DNA of 64,000 bases, from positions 1,087,748 through 1,151,747 of the forward strand of contig NZ_RDSM01000003.1 in NCBI RefSeq assembly GCF_004115155.1. The letters are read 5' to 3'. Within the stretch, counting starts at the first letter, position 1, and the number at the start of each line of letters is the position of its first letter. The DNA comes from Granulicella sibirica (GTDB lineage: Bacteria; Acidobacteriota; Terriglobia; Terriglobales; Acidobacteriaceae). Positions 24,980 to 33,800 of this stretch are shown one piece after another. Both the position numbers and the translations under genes were made by a program. A model generated the notes under the pieces. It was given only the letters and a program-made list of their open reading frames with translations. It was not told the origin of the DNA and made no database searches.

Positions 24980-26003
24980 GCACCCTCGTTTCGGCTGCCC
25001 CAACGCGCAGCGGCCTATCGTTTACCCTGTCGAGTTGTTCCAGAAATCGCATCAGTTCCGTGTCATCCCGCCAGTGGCGCTTCCTCCGCCCTGGACTAAG
25101 CAGTTTGAGTTGAGCGCGAAATCGTTCCGGTGTCAGCGCTAAATAGCGCGTCGTGGAACCTAAACCAATCTGGCCCATGTACGCTGCAAGGGCCGGCAGC
25201 ATCCGGTTGAGGTCCGCTCCATGACGCAGCCATACAGTAATGCGATGGACTGCGAAAGTAGTCCGCAGATCATGAATGCGCGGCTGGTAGTACGCACCAT
25301 CGTGGCGGCGGATTCCGGAAAGCAATCGAATGCGTTTGAAGGTGCCATAGAGAGTATTCGGATTGAGGGCTTCGCCCCTTTTATTCACGAAGAAGTGCTC
25401 ACTCGACGTTTTCTTACGCTGACGCATACGCTGATATCTGGTCAAAGCACGAACGATGTCATCGCCAATCGGCAACGTACGCGGACGATTGCCCGCTGGC
25501 CCACGCACGATGATCGTTCCTCGCCGCAGATCGACATCATCAAGCAGCAATCTCTGGGCCTCGCCGACGAGCACACCTGTTCCATAGAGCAGGATCAGCA
25601 GCGTACGCAATGTCTCCCCGTCGATGCGGCACCAGAGAGCTTGTTGGCTGGCACGCACCGTGCGCAACAGAGTGCATATTTCTACCCGGGTATAGATATA
25701 GGGAACGAAGGCACGGGAACGATCTTTGCGCTTGCTGGGCATGGGAGCACGTTGAATCTCGCCTCGCTTCACCCAGAAGTCGAAGAACCGGTGGAGCGCG
25801 TGATACTTCGCTTCCCAGGAGACCGGCGACGAAGAGATCTGGTGAAGCCATGCCGCGATGTGATGCGGCGCAATCCTCTGGAGTGCAAGGTCTCCCACTC
25901 GCTCGCCGAGCGTCACGAGATCTTTGTGGCTCGGATCGAGAGCCCCGGCGCCAGCGCGTCTTTGCTGGACGTAAATCTGAACTGCCTCCGAGAGCGTCAG
26001 CAT
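24972..26003 (-). CDS. Tyrosine recombinase, short type (B1)
   Basis: This 343-residue paralogue of the protein at 22770-23741 has IHDLRTTFAVHRI for box II and TTRYLALTPERF near the C-terminus with the candidate Tyr. Box I again reads GTGVLVGEA with Leu in place of Arg, and the usual LGH is MGQ. Shared phrases with B2 (HGADLNRMLPALAAYMG; LLSPGRRKRHWRDD against LSPMRGKKRWRDD) show a clear duplication. It overlaps its upstream neighbour by 7 bases and its downstream neighbour by 8. Confidence 0.85.
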   Translation of the reverse strand: MLTLSEAVQIYVQQRRAGAGALDPSHKDLVTLGERVGDLALQRIAPHHIAAWLHQISSSPVSWEAKYHALHRFFDFWVKRGEIQRAPMPSKRKDRSRAFVPYIYTRVEICTLLRTVRASQQALWCRIDGETLRTLLILLYGTGVLVGEAQRLLLDDVDLRRGTIIVRGPAGNRPRTLPIGDDIVRALTRYQRMRQRKKTSSEHFFVNKRGEALNPNTLYGTFKRIRLLSGIRRHDGAYYQPRIHDLRTTFAVHRITVWLRHGADLNRMLPALAAYMGQIGLGSTTRYLALTPERFRAQLKLLSPGRRKRHWRDDTELMRFLEQLDRVNDRPLRVGAAETRVHD

Positions 26004-27271
26004 ATCCCCGTCAAACGAAACGCGGCTACCGCCCGCAGGGCCTTTTGATCGTGCTTGGCATAAATGCCGACCGACTGGAGGTTGCGATGCCCCAGAAACT
26101 CCGCAATCTCATGTAGGGAGTGCCCCTTTTTTAAAAGATAAGTCGCGCACGCATGACGCAGCGCATGTGGCCCGCGATGCTTTGTTTCCAGCCCCATCTT
26201 CTCCATTCGCTTCGCCACCACGAGCCACATTCCAGCAGCACCGATGGCGCGATAGGGAAGGTGGAGGGTTACGAAGACTTGGCGGCAGGAGCATCGGGGT
26301 CGCCCATAGCGCAGATAAGCGAGGATGGCTTCGCCGACTTCATATTGGATCGGGTATTGCTGGACGCCGCCGCCCTTCGCCCGGCGGACGGTGAAGGTCT
26401 CGCTTCGCCAGTCGAAGTCTTCCAAACGTAATCGTGCGACCTCGCTGCTTCGCAAGGCATAGATGGCATACAGCAGAAGCATCGCCTTGGCACGCAACGC
26501 TTCCACGGTCTTGCCGTTGACGGAACGGATCAGCCTGCGCACCTCCGCCCACTTCGGCCCTTTGGGCATCGTCGTCTGCGCCGGAACACGGGGGCTGCGG
26601 ATGCGGTCGGCGGTGCCCGTTGCGCACCAGCCCTGGCTCTCGGCATATGCAAAGAAGGACCGAAGTGCTTGGCACTGCGTGGCCAGGGTCGCCGCCGTCC
26701 ATCCCTCTGTACGCTTCAGGCGAACGAATGCGTTCGCCTCTTCGCCGGTCAGTTGGGAGAGATGATTGCCGCGCTCTGCCGCCCACCGCAGGAAGTTGTA
26801 GGTTCTGTCGGAGTAACTCTTGACGGTTGCCGCAGCGAGTCCACGCTGTCCAGCCAGTGCTTTGGTGAACTGCGCCAGGGGCGCGTCGAACCAGTCTGCC
26901 GGAGCCATCGGGAGCACAAGCATGCCATGGAAGCTCAGCCACTGTTTTGCGAAGCGAACGAAATAGCTGGCCGTCGCTCCGGGAAGGGTGCCTCGCCGTT
27001 CCGGCCCGGTGTATTCTTTCCAGCGTTCGCCCGCCGCTTCAATCTCTATTAGCTCCACCATACGCAGGCTAGTCAGCTCCATGGTGCGCACAATATGAAG
27101 CAGGTAGGCCGCAGCCGAGCGAACACGATCCGCGCCGAGACCCTTCTGCAATAGGTGATTGAGATACTGCTCGCGCTCAACCAGAAGAGGCGCTGTGTAG
27201 TGACGCAGATGCACGCTGGGAGAAGCGGTAATACGTTCGATCAATCGTCTGCCCTCATCTTGCCGGTGCAA
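25997..27271 (-). CDS. Tyrosine recombinase, long type (A1)
   Basis: The 424-residue protein is the first gene of the leftward recombinase operon. It has the DNA-binding core domain (LAAATVKSYSDRTYNFLRWA), box I with Arg (YALRSSEVARL), box II HALRHACATYLLKKG, and LGHRNLQSVGIYAKHD with the nucleophile Tyr. It is therefore a complete enzyme. The pair A1-B1 is repeated as A2-B2, so the operon arose by duplication of a two-gene unit. It lies about 110 bases from the att-like repeat at 27378, the usual place for an integrase gene. Confidence 0.88.
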   Translation of the reverse strand: MHRQDEGRRLIERITASPSVHLRHYTAPLLVEREQYLNHLLQKGLGADRVRSAAAYLLHIVRTMELTSLRMVELIEIEAAGERWKEYTGPERRGTLPGATASYFVRFAKQWLSFHGMLVLPMAPADWFDAPLAQFTKALAGQRGLAAATVKSYSDRTYNFLRWAAERGNHLSQLTGEEANAFVRLKRTEGWTAATLATQCQALRSFFAYAESQGWCATGTADRIRSPRVPAQTTMPKGPKWAEVRRLIRSVNGKTVEALRAKAMLLLYAIYALRSSEVARLRLEDFDWRSETFTVRRAKGGGVQQYPIQYEVGEAILAYLRYGRPRCSCRQVFVTLHLPYRAIGAAGMWLVVAKRMEKMGLETKHRGPHALRHACATYLLKKGHSLHEIAEFLGHRNLQSVGIYAKHDQKALRAVAAFRLTGIC

Positions 27272-27377
27272 GATCAGATTACCTGCGGGGGGAAGAAGGG
27301 AAGCAAACTACTACAACGCCGGAAGCCCAGCTTGGATCGTCGTCTCGCCTTCATCGTGCGGTGCTGATGGAAGTTGG

Positions 27378-27464
27378 TGGAAGCGGGGGGGGAGTCGAAC
27401 CTTTTACCACAGCCCAAAATCTGTAACTTACACATTCGACAAGCTGCTACAAATGCCAAAACGG
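27378..27464. repeat. Attachment-site-like repeat, right copy
   Basis: TGGAAGCGGGGGGGAGTCGAAC looks like the reverse complement of a tRNA-Ser or tmRNA 3' end, followed by TTTACC, TGTAACTTACA (27422-27432, a perfect inverted repeat around one base), CACATTC and TGCCAAAA. It aligns along its length with 18819-18907. The recombinase operon begins just to its left. Confidence 0.5.
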
Positions 27465-27524
27465 CCACTTGGACCGATCCATCGTACAGTTTTCATCCCG
27501 CGGTTTGTGGCGTATTCATCACCG

Positions 27525-28274
27525 CTAGGCCGCATCATGGGGATCCTCAGTCTCCGGAATCTCCCGATTGTACGATTCGACTGACACCTGCAACTGCGGA
27601 ACTCCCTTCAGTTCCTTCGGCAGCTCTCCACCAAATAGATAGGGGACAGTGACGGGGAAACGGAAGTCGCGAGGGAACTTCTCCTTGAAATCACCCGGCG
27701 CGAACTCCAGCCAGACATTCGCCCCGAACTCAAAATACTCTTGCAGCCGGGTGTTCATCTCGACGTCTTCCCGGGGCTGGTGCTCGCTGATCGTCGGGAG
27801 GAAGTGATGAAGGAAGCGTTCATCGCCGTCCCATTTGCTGCCGATGATGGCGGGATTCTGGTGACCCATGTTGCGGTAGTCCCTGATCTCCTTGCGAAGG
27901 GCAAGCTGCTCGATCTGGTCGAGATGCTTTTCGTAGGTCCAGAAGTATTTTTCTCCGGCATGCTCCTTCTGCCCGCGGGTGATCGCCGTCCGCAACGCCT
28001 CGAAGACATGCTCCAGGTGCCAAAAGAACGCGGCCAGATGGCTCCGACAGATGACAATGTCCGTCTGCACATGATCTCGCACGTCCTGGTCCTGCTCACG
28101 CAGTAGCTTGACTGCCGTGCGGAGAGCGTCCGATTGCGAATACACGCGTACGTAGGCCATGTGGTATGCCGCGAAGCTGATCTGAAACCAGATCTCAGAC
28201 AGTGCGTCCACAAAATCTTGTTCCGGGAGATCCGGCATTTTGAGCTTGTTGCCCAGACGCTGTTTCACGTGCAT
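27525..28274 (-). CDS. Unknown protein, possible HEPN-like
   Basis: The 249-residue protein has no family that I recognise. It is largely alpha-helical in the first 150 residues (DALSEIWFQISFAAYHMAY, AVKLLREQDQDVRDHV, HLEHVFEALRTAI) and contains EIRDYRNMGHQNP, which could be a degenerate R-x(4-6)-H motif of the HEPN RNase fold. The C-terminal part has more strands and prolines. It is divergent from the nuclease-TPR gene with 130 bases between them. The defence setting makes a toxin or RNase role conceivable, but this is a guess. Confidence 0.6.
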   Translation of the reverse strand: MHVKQRLGNKLKMPDLPEQDFVDALSEIWFQISFAAYHMAYVRVYSQSDALRTAVKLLREQDQDVRDHVQTDIVICRSHLAAFFWHLEHVFEALRTAITRGQKEHAGEKYFWTYEKHLDQIEQLALRKEIRDYRNMGHQNPAIIGSKWDGDERFLHHFLPTISEHQPREDVEMNTRLQEYFEFGANVWLEFAPGDFKEKFPRDFRFPVTVPYLFGGELPKELKGVPQLQVSVESYNREIPETEDPHDAA

Positions 28275-28404
28275 GACCTCAATAGGAGGATTCTAGACCC
28301 ATCGTTCTTGCTTACTGGACCTCGTCGAGCTGTCGCGGGACGTCGCTCGAGACGATTCTCCTTAATCTCTGGGAGAATGGGTAATCCAAATACCGAGGCG
28401 CACG

Positions 28405-28941
28405 ATGACGAAGACATCCAAACCGGGACTCGGCAACTTTTCTCCAAGAGATTTCTTGCGTGCCCGTCGTCCTGAGGCCTTTTCGGATTCTTGGTCAGAG
28501 CAAGAAAGTCATCTTGACCGATCGCTCCTTGAATACCACTTGGACACCATCACCAATCGCAGTCAGGAAGTCAGTTTTGAAGAGTTCGCTCGCGCCCTTG
28601 CAGAGAAGGAGGTTTGCCCCAATCTGGTTCCGCAGACCGGGCCAACGGGTGGGGGAGACAGCAAGGCGGATACAGAAACTTATCCAGTTGCCGATTCTTT
28701 GTCACTCCACTGGTTCGTTGGCGTTGGGCGGGAGTCCGCGGCAGAACGCTGGGCATTCGCGGCGAGTGCCAAAAAGGCATGGGGCCAGAAGGTCCGCGCA
28801 GATGTGGCGTCCATCGCGGGAACCGGACGGGGTTACACCAAGATTTTCTTCATTAGCAGCCGATACATTCGAAGCAAAGACCGAGCCGCGGCCGAGGATG
28901 AACTGTCGGAGAAGTATGGAATCGAAGGTACGCATATTTGA
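28405..28941 (+). CDS. Restriction-endonuclease-like N-terminal half of a nuclease-TPR protein
   Basis: The 178 residues carry a PD-(D/E)XK-like pattern: PNLVPQTGPTGGGDSKADTE with Asp85, Asp89 and Glu91, then ERWAFAASAKKAW with Lys122-Lys123, and a Rossmann-like strand TKIFFISSRYI. From memory, in related proteins this domain continues straight into the TPR part. Here the frame ends at TGA 28939-28941, while the next frame continues the protein: the reading KYGIE is followed, one frame over, by VRIFDRTWILDKVF. One extra G at 28927-28928 explains the break. Either the gene is frameshifted or two overlapping cistrons are made. It should be an invader-DNA nuclease. Confidence 0.75.
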   Translation: MTKTSKPGLGNFSPRDFLRARRPEAFSDSWSEQESHLDRSLLEYHLDTITNRSQEVSFEEFARALAEKEVCPNLVPQTGPTGGGDSKADTETYPVADSLSLHWFVGVGRESAAERWAFAASAKKAWGQKVRADVASIAGTGRGYTKIFFISSRYIRSKDRAAAEDELSEKYGIEGTHI

Positions 28942-31717
28942 TCGGACATGGATTCTTGACAAGGTCTTCCAAAACAAGCGCGAAGACTTAGCGATTGAAA
29001 AGCTTGAATTGGCGATCACTAGGCTCCCCACAACCAAGAACGGGCCTCTCGACCTTCAGCGGGAGCGTGATCTTCAAGAGATCGAAGCTCGCATTGAGCA
29101 GGCGGTGACGACCGAGCATTACAGCTTACATCTCGCCGACGATGCTTTGACCGCTCCGATATTGTCACGTGCTTTGGAACGACCACGCATTGAGACCGAC
29201 GGACGATTTGAGCGTGCCGATCGTATCGTGCAAAAATGCGGCATCCCCCATCAATTCGTTCGGAATGCCTACGATCGAGCTCAGACTACCTTCTGGTGGT
29301 ACGAGGACTTTCCGGAGTTCCTTAAGCGATACGACGCTATGGAAGAGCGCGTCCGAGATAGCTGGAACACGTACGATTATGAACTTCTGACAAATCTTTG
29401 GATTTTGCTTTACGGCTTGTATCGGAGAGATGACGCCCTAATTCCAAAGAGTTTCTTTGAGGAGAAGTCTTCACGCCTCTTAGCCGAATTGGACCGTCTT
29501 ACCTCTCAGGAGGACCGACCGAGTTCCGTTGCGCAAGCCAAAACGATGAAGATCCTGATCAGCATTTTTCGAGCCGATCCCACGTCGAAAGACTTGCCAG
29601 CACTATTAGAAGAACTGAGCGCTGTCGTTTCCGAAGCGGAAGCACTCGCCGGATATCCGCTTATAAAGTTGATCGATTTACTCGTCGAGTTGGAAGACGT
29701 GCTCGATGACGTTCCCGGATATCGACGGCTATTCCAACAAATCGTCGATATCGCAGGCATGCGGAAAAACGATATCGTTGCCGCACAGATGCTTGTGAAG
29801 AGCGGACAGAAACAGTTGCTACGCGATCGACCCAATCAGGCGATCATGCATCTCGGCAAAGCATTAGGAAAGCTCTACAAAAACGAAAGCCGCCGTGAAC
29901 TCGTTCGGGCGCTGTATCTGTGTGGAAGAGCCTACGAACGACTTGGTCTCTTTTGGGCAGCTCGAGGTTCCCTGCTGATCGCTGCGTCCCTTTCGACCGA
30001 CGATCTGTTCGCAAAAGGAGATTTGAACCTCACTCAGCTCGCATGTTTCAACCGCATCAAGTGGATTGAGCTACAACTCGGACGCGTCCCTCACTTGCTC
30101 ATGTGGCATCAAATTGATCAGACGCTAGCGCGGGCACTAGCCGAGCGCGATATTGATACCACGTCGATCGAACAGAGCGAAATGCAATTCGATTTCTCTC
30201 TCGCTATTCTGCTACTCAAGACTGACTTTTGGGAACTGAAGTGGCTAAAGGGCCTGCCGGATACTCTCGAAGCACATAACCTTCAGGTAGCGTCCGAAAC
30301 GTTGCTTTTCGCTCTCGGGGATGCAGAAGACCGCTGGCGGGCTCCCGGCGGGGAGTCGCTAGAGCCCGTCCTGCTTGACGCTAGGAAGTCCGGGATCTTC
30401 GATGATCTCCCAGAACGCCCACTGTTTTATGAGCGGCGCACCGTCGAGATGAAGACAAACGTCCTCGGTTGTGTGGTCACCGTAAAAAGCGATAACCGCC
30501 ATCCAAGCGTGGAACTCGGAGAGTCATTGCTGGCAGCATTGGAAGCAATATTTGCGACCTCTTCTTGGACCGAGGTCATTGCCAGAGAGCCCAGTTGCAC
30601 CATTCACATCCGGCATAACGACTTTGCCTCCTTTCCGTTCGGGTTCGAGGTAAGCGCACGGGACGGCCATCCACACTTTGCAATCAATTGTGCCGACTTC
30701 TCCCCGAACCGTCTATCCCCGGAGCAAATGGTTTCGATTAAGGAGAAGATGCTCGCAACTTTGTCGAATGTTCTCGCTCGCATCCTTTGGATCAATGGCT
30801 CTATCGAGACCTACATGCAGCAGCTATTCGGTGATGAATTAGCTCTTCAGCGAGCGCTAGATTTCACCGGGAGCTTCATTGCGCTTGGCAATCTCATCGG
30901 AAGCAAACCGAAGGAACGGATAGGGCAATGGGTAGACCCCGACGCCAATCTGTACGAATTGCGGCGCCAGGCCTCCTGGGACTCTGAACTCCCAGAGTTG
31001 CATGCAGCCGATGAAAACGGCACCGCCGCCCGTTCCGAGTTTGCGGAACGATCAAAAGGGCAACCCAAGCACTCCCAGATGGAGATGGTTTCGCCCATAA
31101 GAACGGACCTTTGGGAAAAAGCCGGTTGGAGTGCGACAGCCTTCGCTGTTTCGCCTGACCCTCGGGTTCCGCCGATCATGGCGCCCGTATTTCGTGATCG
31201 AGTGAGTGCGCAGGCGATCTTCGCTGGCTGGAGGCGGGAAATCGGGAAGGAAGACAGGGACGATGCCGTTCGAGTTTCTCTTGTTAAAGGCATTAGCAAA
31301 ACAAAGCCCTTTTCCTATTGCGTCATCATAGGAGCCAACGCGGAGGCTAAGCCACTTCGGCAAGGAACGAAATACTTCCTCCTCATGTCTCGCTTGAATC
31401 GTATGGACGCCACGTCCTCCTTCAACCTATCCAGATTCGAGAAGAGCGTGGATCAATGCGGAAAGTATTACTTGGCTCCCGCCGTCTATACGGGGAGAGG
31501 CGATGAATACGAGCTACTTGATGAGAATCATCTTCTCAAGATCCACGTCCATTTCAGAGATGCATGGTCAATTGGTCCAGGTGACGCTGACGGCGTTGGA
31601 GTTCAAGACGACGACGACCCCATCGTTCCGCCGGAGGCACAGAACGATCCCCCTTATAAGAAGCTTTTGGAATGGAAGAAAAAAGGCTTTGGTCCCACTA
31701 CCTGGCCCCCACTTTAG
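28916..31717 (+). CDS. TPR/helical-repeat half of a nuclease-TPR protein
   Basis: The frame is open far upstream, but there it only shadows the gene before. Real coding begins at VRIFDRTWILDKVFQNKRED, so the first usable ATG is at 28916, overlapping the previous gene by 26 bases. The product of about 933 residues is mostly helical with TPR-like pairs (QAIMHLGKALGKLYKNESRRELVRALY, RAYERLGLFWAARGSLLIAA). The C-terminal third carries no motif I know. As part of the nuclease protein it may sense phage components. If translated separately it would lack a nuclease. Confidence 0.72.
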   Translation: MESKVRIFDRTWILDKVFQNKREDLAIEKLELAITRLPTTKNGPLDLQRERDLQEIEARIEQAVTTEHYSLHLADDALTAPILSRALERPRIETDGRFERADRIVQKCGIPHQFVRNAYDRAQTTFWWYEDFPEFLKRYDAMEERVRDSWNTYDYELLTNLWILLYGLYRRDDALIPKSFFEEKSSRLLAELDRLTSQEDRPSSVAQAKTMKILISIFRADPTSKDLPALLEELSAVVSEAEALAGYPLIKLIDLLVELEDVLDDVPGYRRLFQQIVDIAGMRKNDIVAAQMLVKSGQKQLLRDRPNQAIMHLGKALGKLYKNESRRELVRALYLCGRAYERLGLFWAARGSLLIAASLSTDDLFAKGDLNLTQLACFNRIKWIELQLGRVPHLLMWHQIDQTLARALAERDIDTTSIEQSEMQFDFSLAILLLKTDFWELKWLKGLPDTLEAHNLQVASETLLFALGDAEDRWRAPGGESLEPVLLDARKSGIFDDLPERPLFYERRTVEMKTNVLGCVVTVKSDNRHPSVELGESLLAALEAIFATSSWTEVIAREPSCTIHIRHNDFASFPFGFEVSARDGHPHFAINCADFSPNRLSPEQMVSIKEKMLATLSNVLARILWINGSIETYMQQLFGDELALQRALDFTGSFIALGNLIGSKPKERIGQWVDPDANLYELRRQASWDSELPELHAADENGTAARSEFAERSKGQPKHSQMEMVSPIRTDLWEKAGWSATAFAVSPDPRVPPIMAPVFRDRVSAQAIFAGWRREIGKEDRDDAVRVSLVKGISKTKPFSYCVIIGANAEAKPLRQGTKYFLLMSRLNRMDATSSFNLSRFEKSVDQCGKYYLAPAVYTGRGDEYELLDENHLLKIHVHFRDAWSIGPGDADGVGVQDDDDPIVPPEAQNDPPYKKLLEWKKKGFGPTTWPPL

Positions 31718-31784
31718 CGTAGAGAAACTGACTTCAAATAGACAGAAGCCAGGGCTGGCATCGGTGTAGTTGGAAGGAGCGATG

Positions 31785-32975
31785 ATGAGCGAAGCAAACG
31801 ACGGTAGCGCTCCTTGTTCTTGCGGGAGTGGTGTCGAATATAGGCGATGTCACGGAACAATCGTCGATCCGGTTCGGTCGCCCGGCAATCTTCCGTTGAA
31901 TGCCACTGAGTTCAAAGCTGGTCTCGCAGGGTTTCCGGGTCAACTTCAACAGCTTCACGTGGTGAATCAGTTTCCCAACGACGATCCGCGCAGTTCCGTT
32001 CCTTCCGGTGGGGCGCCTGGAATGTACGAAGTCGTTTTCGTTTTGAAGAGACCTGGCTTTCCGCTCGTCGGAGAACGCCAAGTGTCATTTTCGAGCGGCT
32101 TGTCAGGAGATTCCCACCTCGCTATCTGCCCACCGGCCTACACACCGCCGGGAAGTGAGGACGTCGATCGGATCGTCCTACAGTCGATTGGCGATGATGG
32201 ACCTTTTGAATTCATCGGTACTGCTAATGAAAGCGGCTTTCTGGGAAAGCTCACATCGCGACCGATCCGGGCTCGCGACCGGTTTCACGCCGAAGAGATC
32301 GCATTTCGAGCTTTGGCTCCCTCGCTTAGCGAGTTCAGTCTGCAGTTAGACATCCCGTTAGAGATCGCACAAATTGAAACGAAAGATCTCTCCACCGAAA
32401 GCTGCCATGTGACGATTACGGTTCCGTTCTTCGATGTGCCGATGATTGTCGCGCCGCTCTCACGTACCGAACCAGATTTTCGCGGAATCGCATCGTTGTA
32501 CCGTGAGGCCCTGAACTCCAATAGCCCGGTCTATCAGTTTCTCTGCCTCTTCAAGATTATCGAGGCGTTGAGAGCAAGACGGAAAAAGCTTCAACGAGCT
32601 GCAAAGGCTGCAAATCTCAATCACTCTGCTTCTCTGTCAGAGGTTTTTCCGACGGCATATCACGACATTCGGACTTGGCTGGACAAACTATTCTACGTGC
32701 GACCGGAATGGAGCCTCCCAGCACTCGATAGTGCTGTTCCGCTGGAGGTTCGTGGCAGATTGTTCGATGAAGTGATTGGAGAACTGTTGAATCCGATTAG
32801 GGTGAACATTGCTCACGCGCTGTTCGAGGACACCGGACGGGAGCTCGCGATTTCGTATGATGAGCTACCGGATACGCGGAAGATTGCAAGGCTTGTGCCG
32901 ATGATTAAATGCATCGCGCGCCGAATGATGAAGACTGATTTTGGTGACGCGTTCCTTGCTCACATTCCCGATTGA
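31785..32975 (+). CDS. SEC-C motif protein with MauJ/Apea-like HEPN domain
   Basis: The 396-residue protein opens with a SEC-C zinc motif (PCSCGSGVEYRRCHG). The middle resembles MauJ-like proteins. Its C-terminal helical domain carries NPIRVNIAH, an R-x4-H motif (Arg339, His344) typical of HEPN ribonucleases such as ApeA. SEC-C modules are found fused to toxins and defence proteins. The start at 31785 is chosen because AAGGAG lies 5 bases upstream; earlier TTG and ATG codons at 31770 and 31782 are too close to it. It follows the nuclease-TPR gene by 67 bases in the same direction and could be its partner. Confidence 0.72.
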   Translation: MSEANDGSAPCSCGSGVEYRRCHGTIVDPVRSPGNLPLNATEFKAGLAGFPGQLQQLHVVNQFPNDDPRSSVPSGGAPGMYEVVFVLKRPGFPLVGERQVSFSSGLSGDSHLAICPPAYTPPGSEDVDRIVLQSIGDDGPFEFIGTANESGFLGKLTSRPIRARDRFHAEEIAFRALAPSLSEFSLQLDIPLEIAQIETKDLSTESCHVTITVPFFDVPMIVAPLSRTEPDFRGIASLYREALNSNSPVYQFLCLFKIIEALRARRKKLQRAAKAANLNHSASLSEVFPTAYHDIRTWLDKLFYVRPEWSLPALDSAVPLEVRGRLFDEVIGELLNPIRVNIAHALFEDTGRELAISYDELPDTRKIARLVPMIKCIARRMMKTDFGDAFLAHIPD

Positions 32976-33042
32976 ACGATGCAAACCCGTTTGGAATTCA
33001 CAGTGTGGATCGGACAGTGCCGGCGTGCTCGTATGAGGTGTA

Positions 33043-33624
33043 GTGCATTTGAACAAACAAAACAGTGGTCCCTTGAACGTGCAAGAGACTGTGCAACGAT
33101 TCTGCCAGGATGTTCGAACTCGGGATCACAGCCGCCTTGAACCCACCCTGCGAGCCATGAATCGGCTTCGGTGCTGGGCTGCGGCCGTTGAGCAGTTCGC
33201 GGTGGGGCCAAGTCCCGAAGTAGATAAAGGGAACGCCCTGCTGTTCTTCTGGTTTACCTACGGTTTATGGAGCATTCCAAGAGGGCTGAAAGGTGACCTG
33301 CCGTGCCTCGTCGATGCATTCCGGCATCTCTTGCCGCCTTACACAGGAGACGGTCTGACCCTCTATCGCGGGGAGCTGGCATCGCGGCACCGACGCCGGA
33401 TCTACGGTATCTCCTGGACGCCCAACCTCGAAACGGCGCGGCGCTTTGCTGCGAGGCGTTCTTCTTTGCATGAAGGGCCCGGAGTGGTCTTGAGGATCGA
33501 AGCGAGTGCAAGCATGATCGCCGTTGCAGTGCGAGACCATTCGAATCACACGCTTACTTTGGATGAAGACGAATATCTTGTAGACCCTCGGCAACTTGTG
33601 GAGAAGGTCGGCGTCGTGTTCTAG
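33043..33624 (+). CDS. ADP-ribosyltransferase-like protein
   Basis: This 193-residue protein shows the R-S-E layout of arginine-type ADP-ribosyltransferases: Arg109 in LYRGE, the STS-like Ser124-Trp-Thr126 in YGISWTPNLETARRFA, and Glu175-Asp-Glu177 in DEDEYLVDP, an ExE motif. The spacing is that of compact ART toxins and immunity-related ARTs. Residues 1-100 are a helical region of unknown role. It starts at GTG after GAGGTGTA. No antitoxin such as a macrodomain or ADP-ribosylglycohydrolase is next to it. I infer that it modifies a host or phage target; no name is given because no database was searched. Confidence 0.65.
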   Translation: MHLNKQNSGPLNVQETVQRFCQDVRTRDHSRLEPTLRAMNRLRCWAAAVEQFAVGPSPEVDKGNALLFFWFTYGLWSIPRGLKGDLPCLVDAFRHLLPPYTGDGLTLYRGELASRHRRRIYGISWTPNLETARRFAARRSSLHEGPGVVLRIEASASMIAVAVRDHSNHTLTLDEDEYLVDPRQLVEKVGVVF

Positions 33625-33800
33625 TTTCGCTCCGCTGACATAACCAGAGGAAATGGCGCACGAGGCTTTTAGCCCCGAACGTGACCGGTTCTGCGGAATT
33701 CGCATTTTCCACACCAAGCCTTGGCGACCTTACAGCGTTAGAGTTTCGATAAAGACGGAACTCCTGTTTTCTTCCAGTGACTATCGGTCGGAACGCACTG

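Noticed and set aside
28460..28915. Upstream extension of the TPR frame
   Set aside because: Here another frame encodes the conserved nuclease domain; the extension is Arg/Pro-rich out-of-frame sequence.
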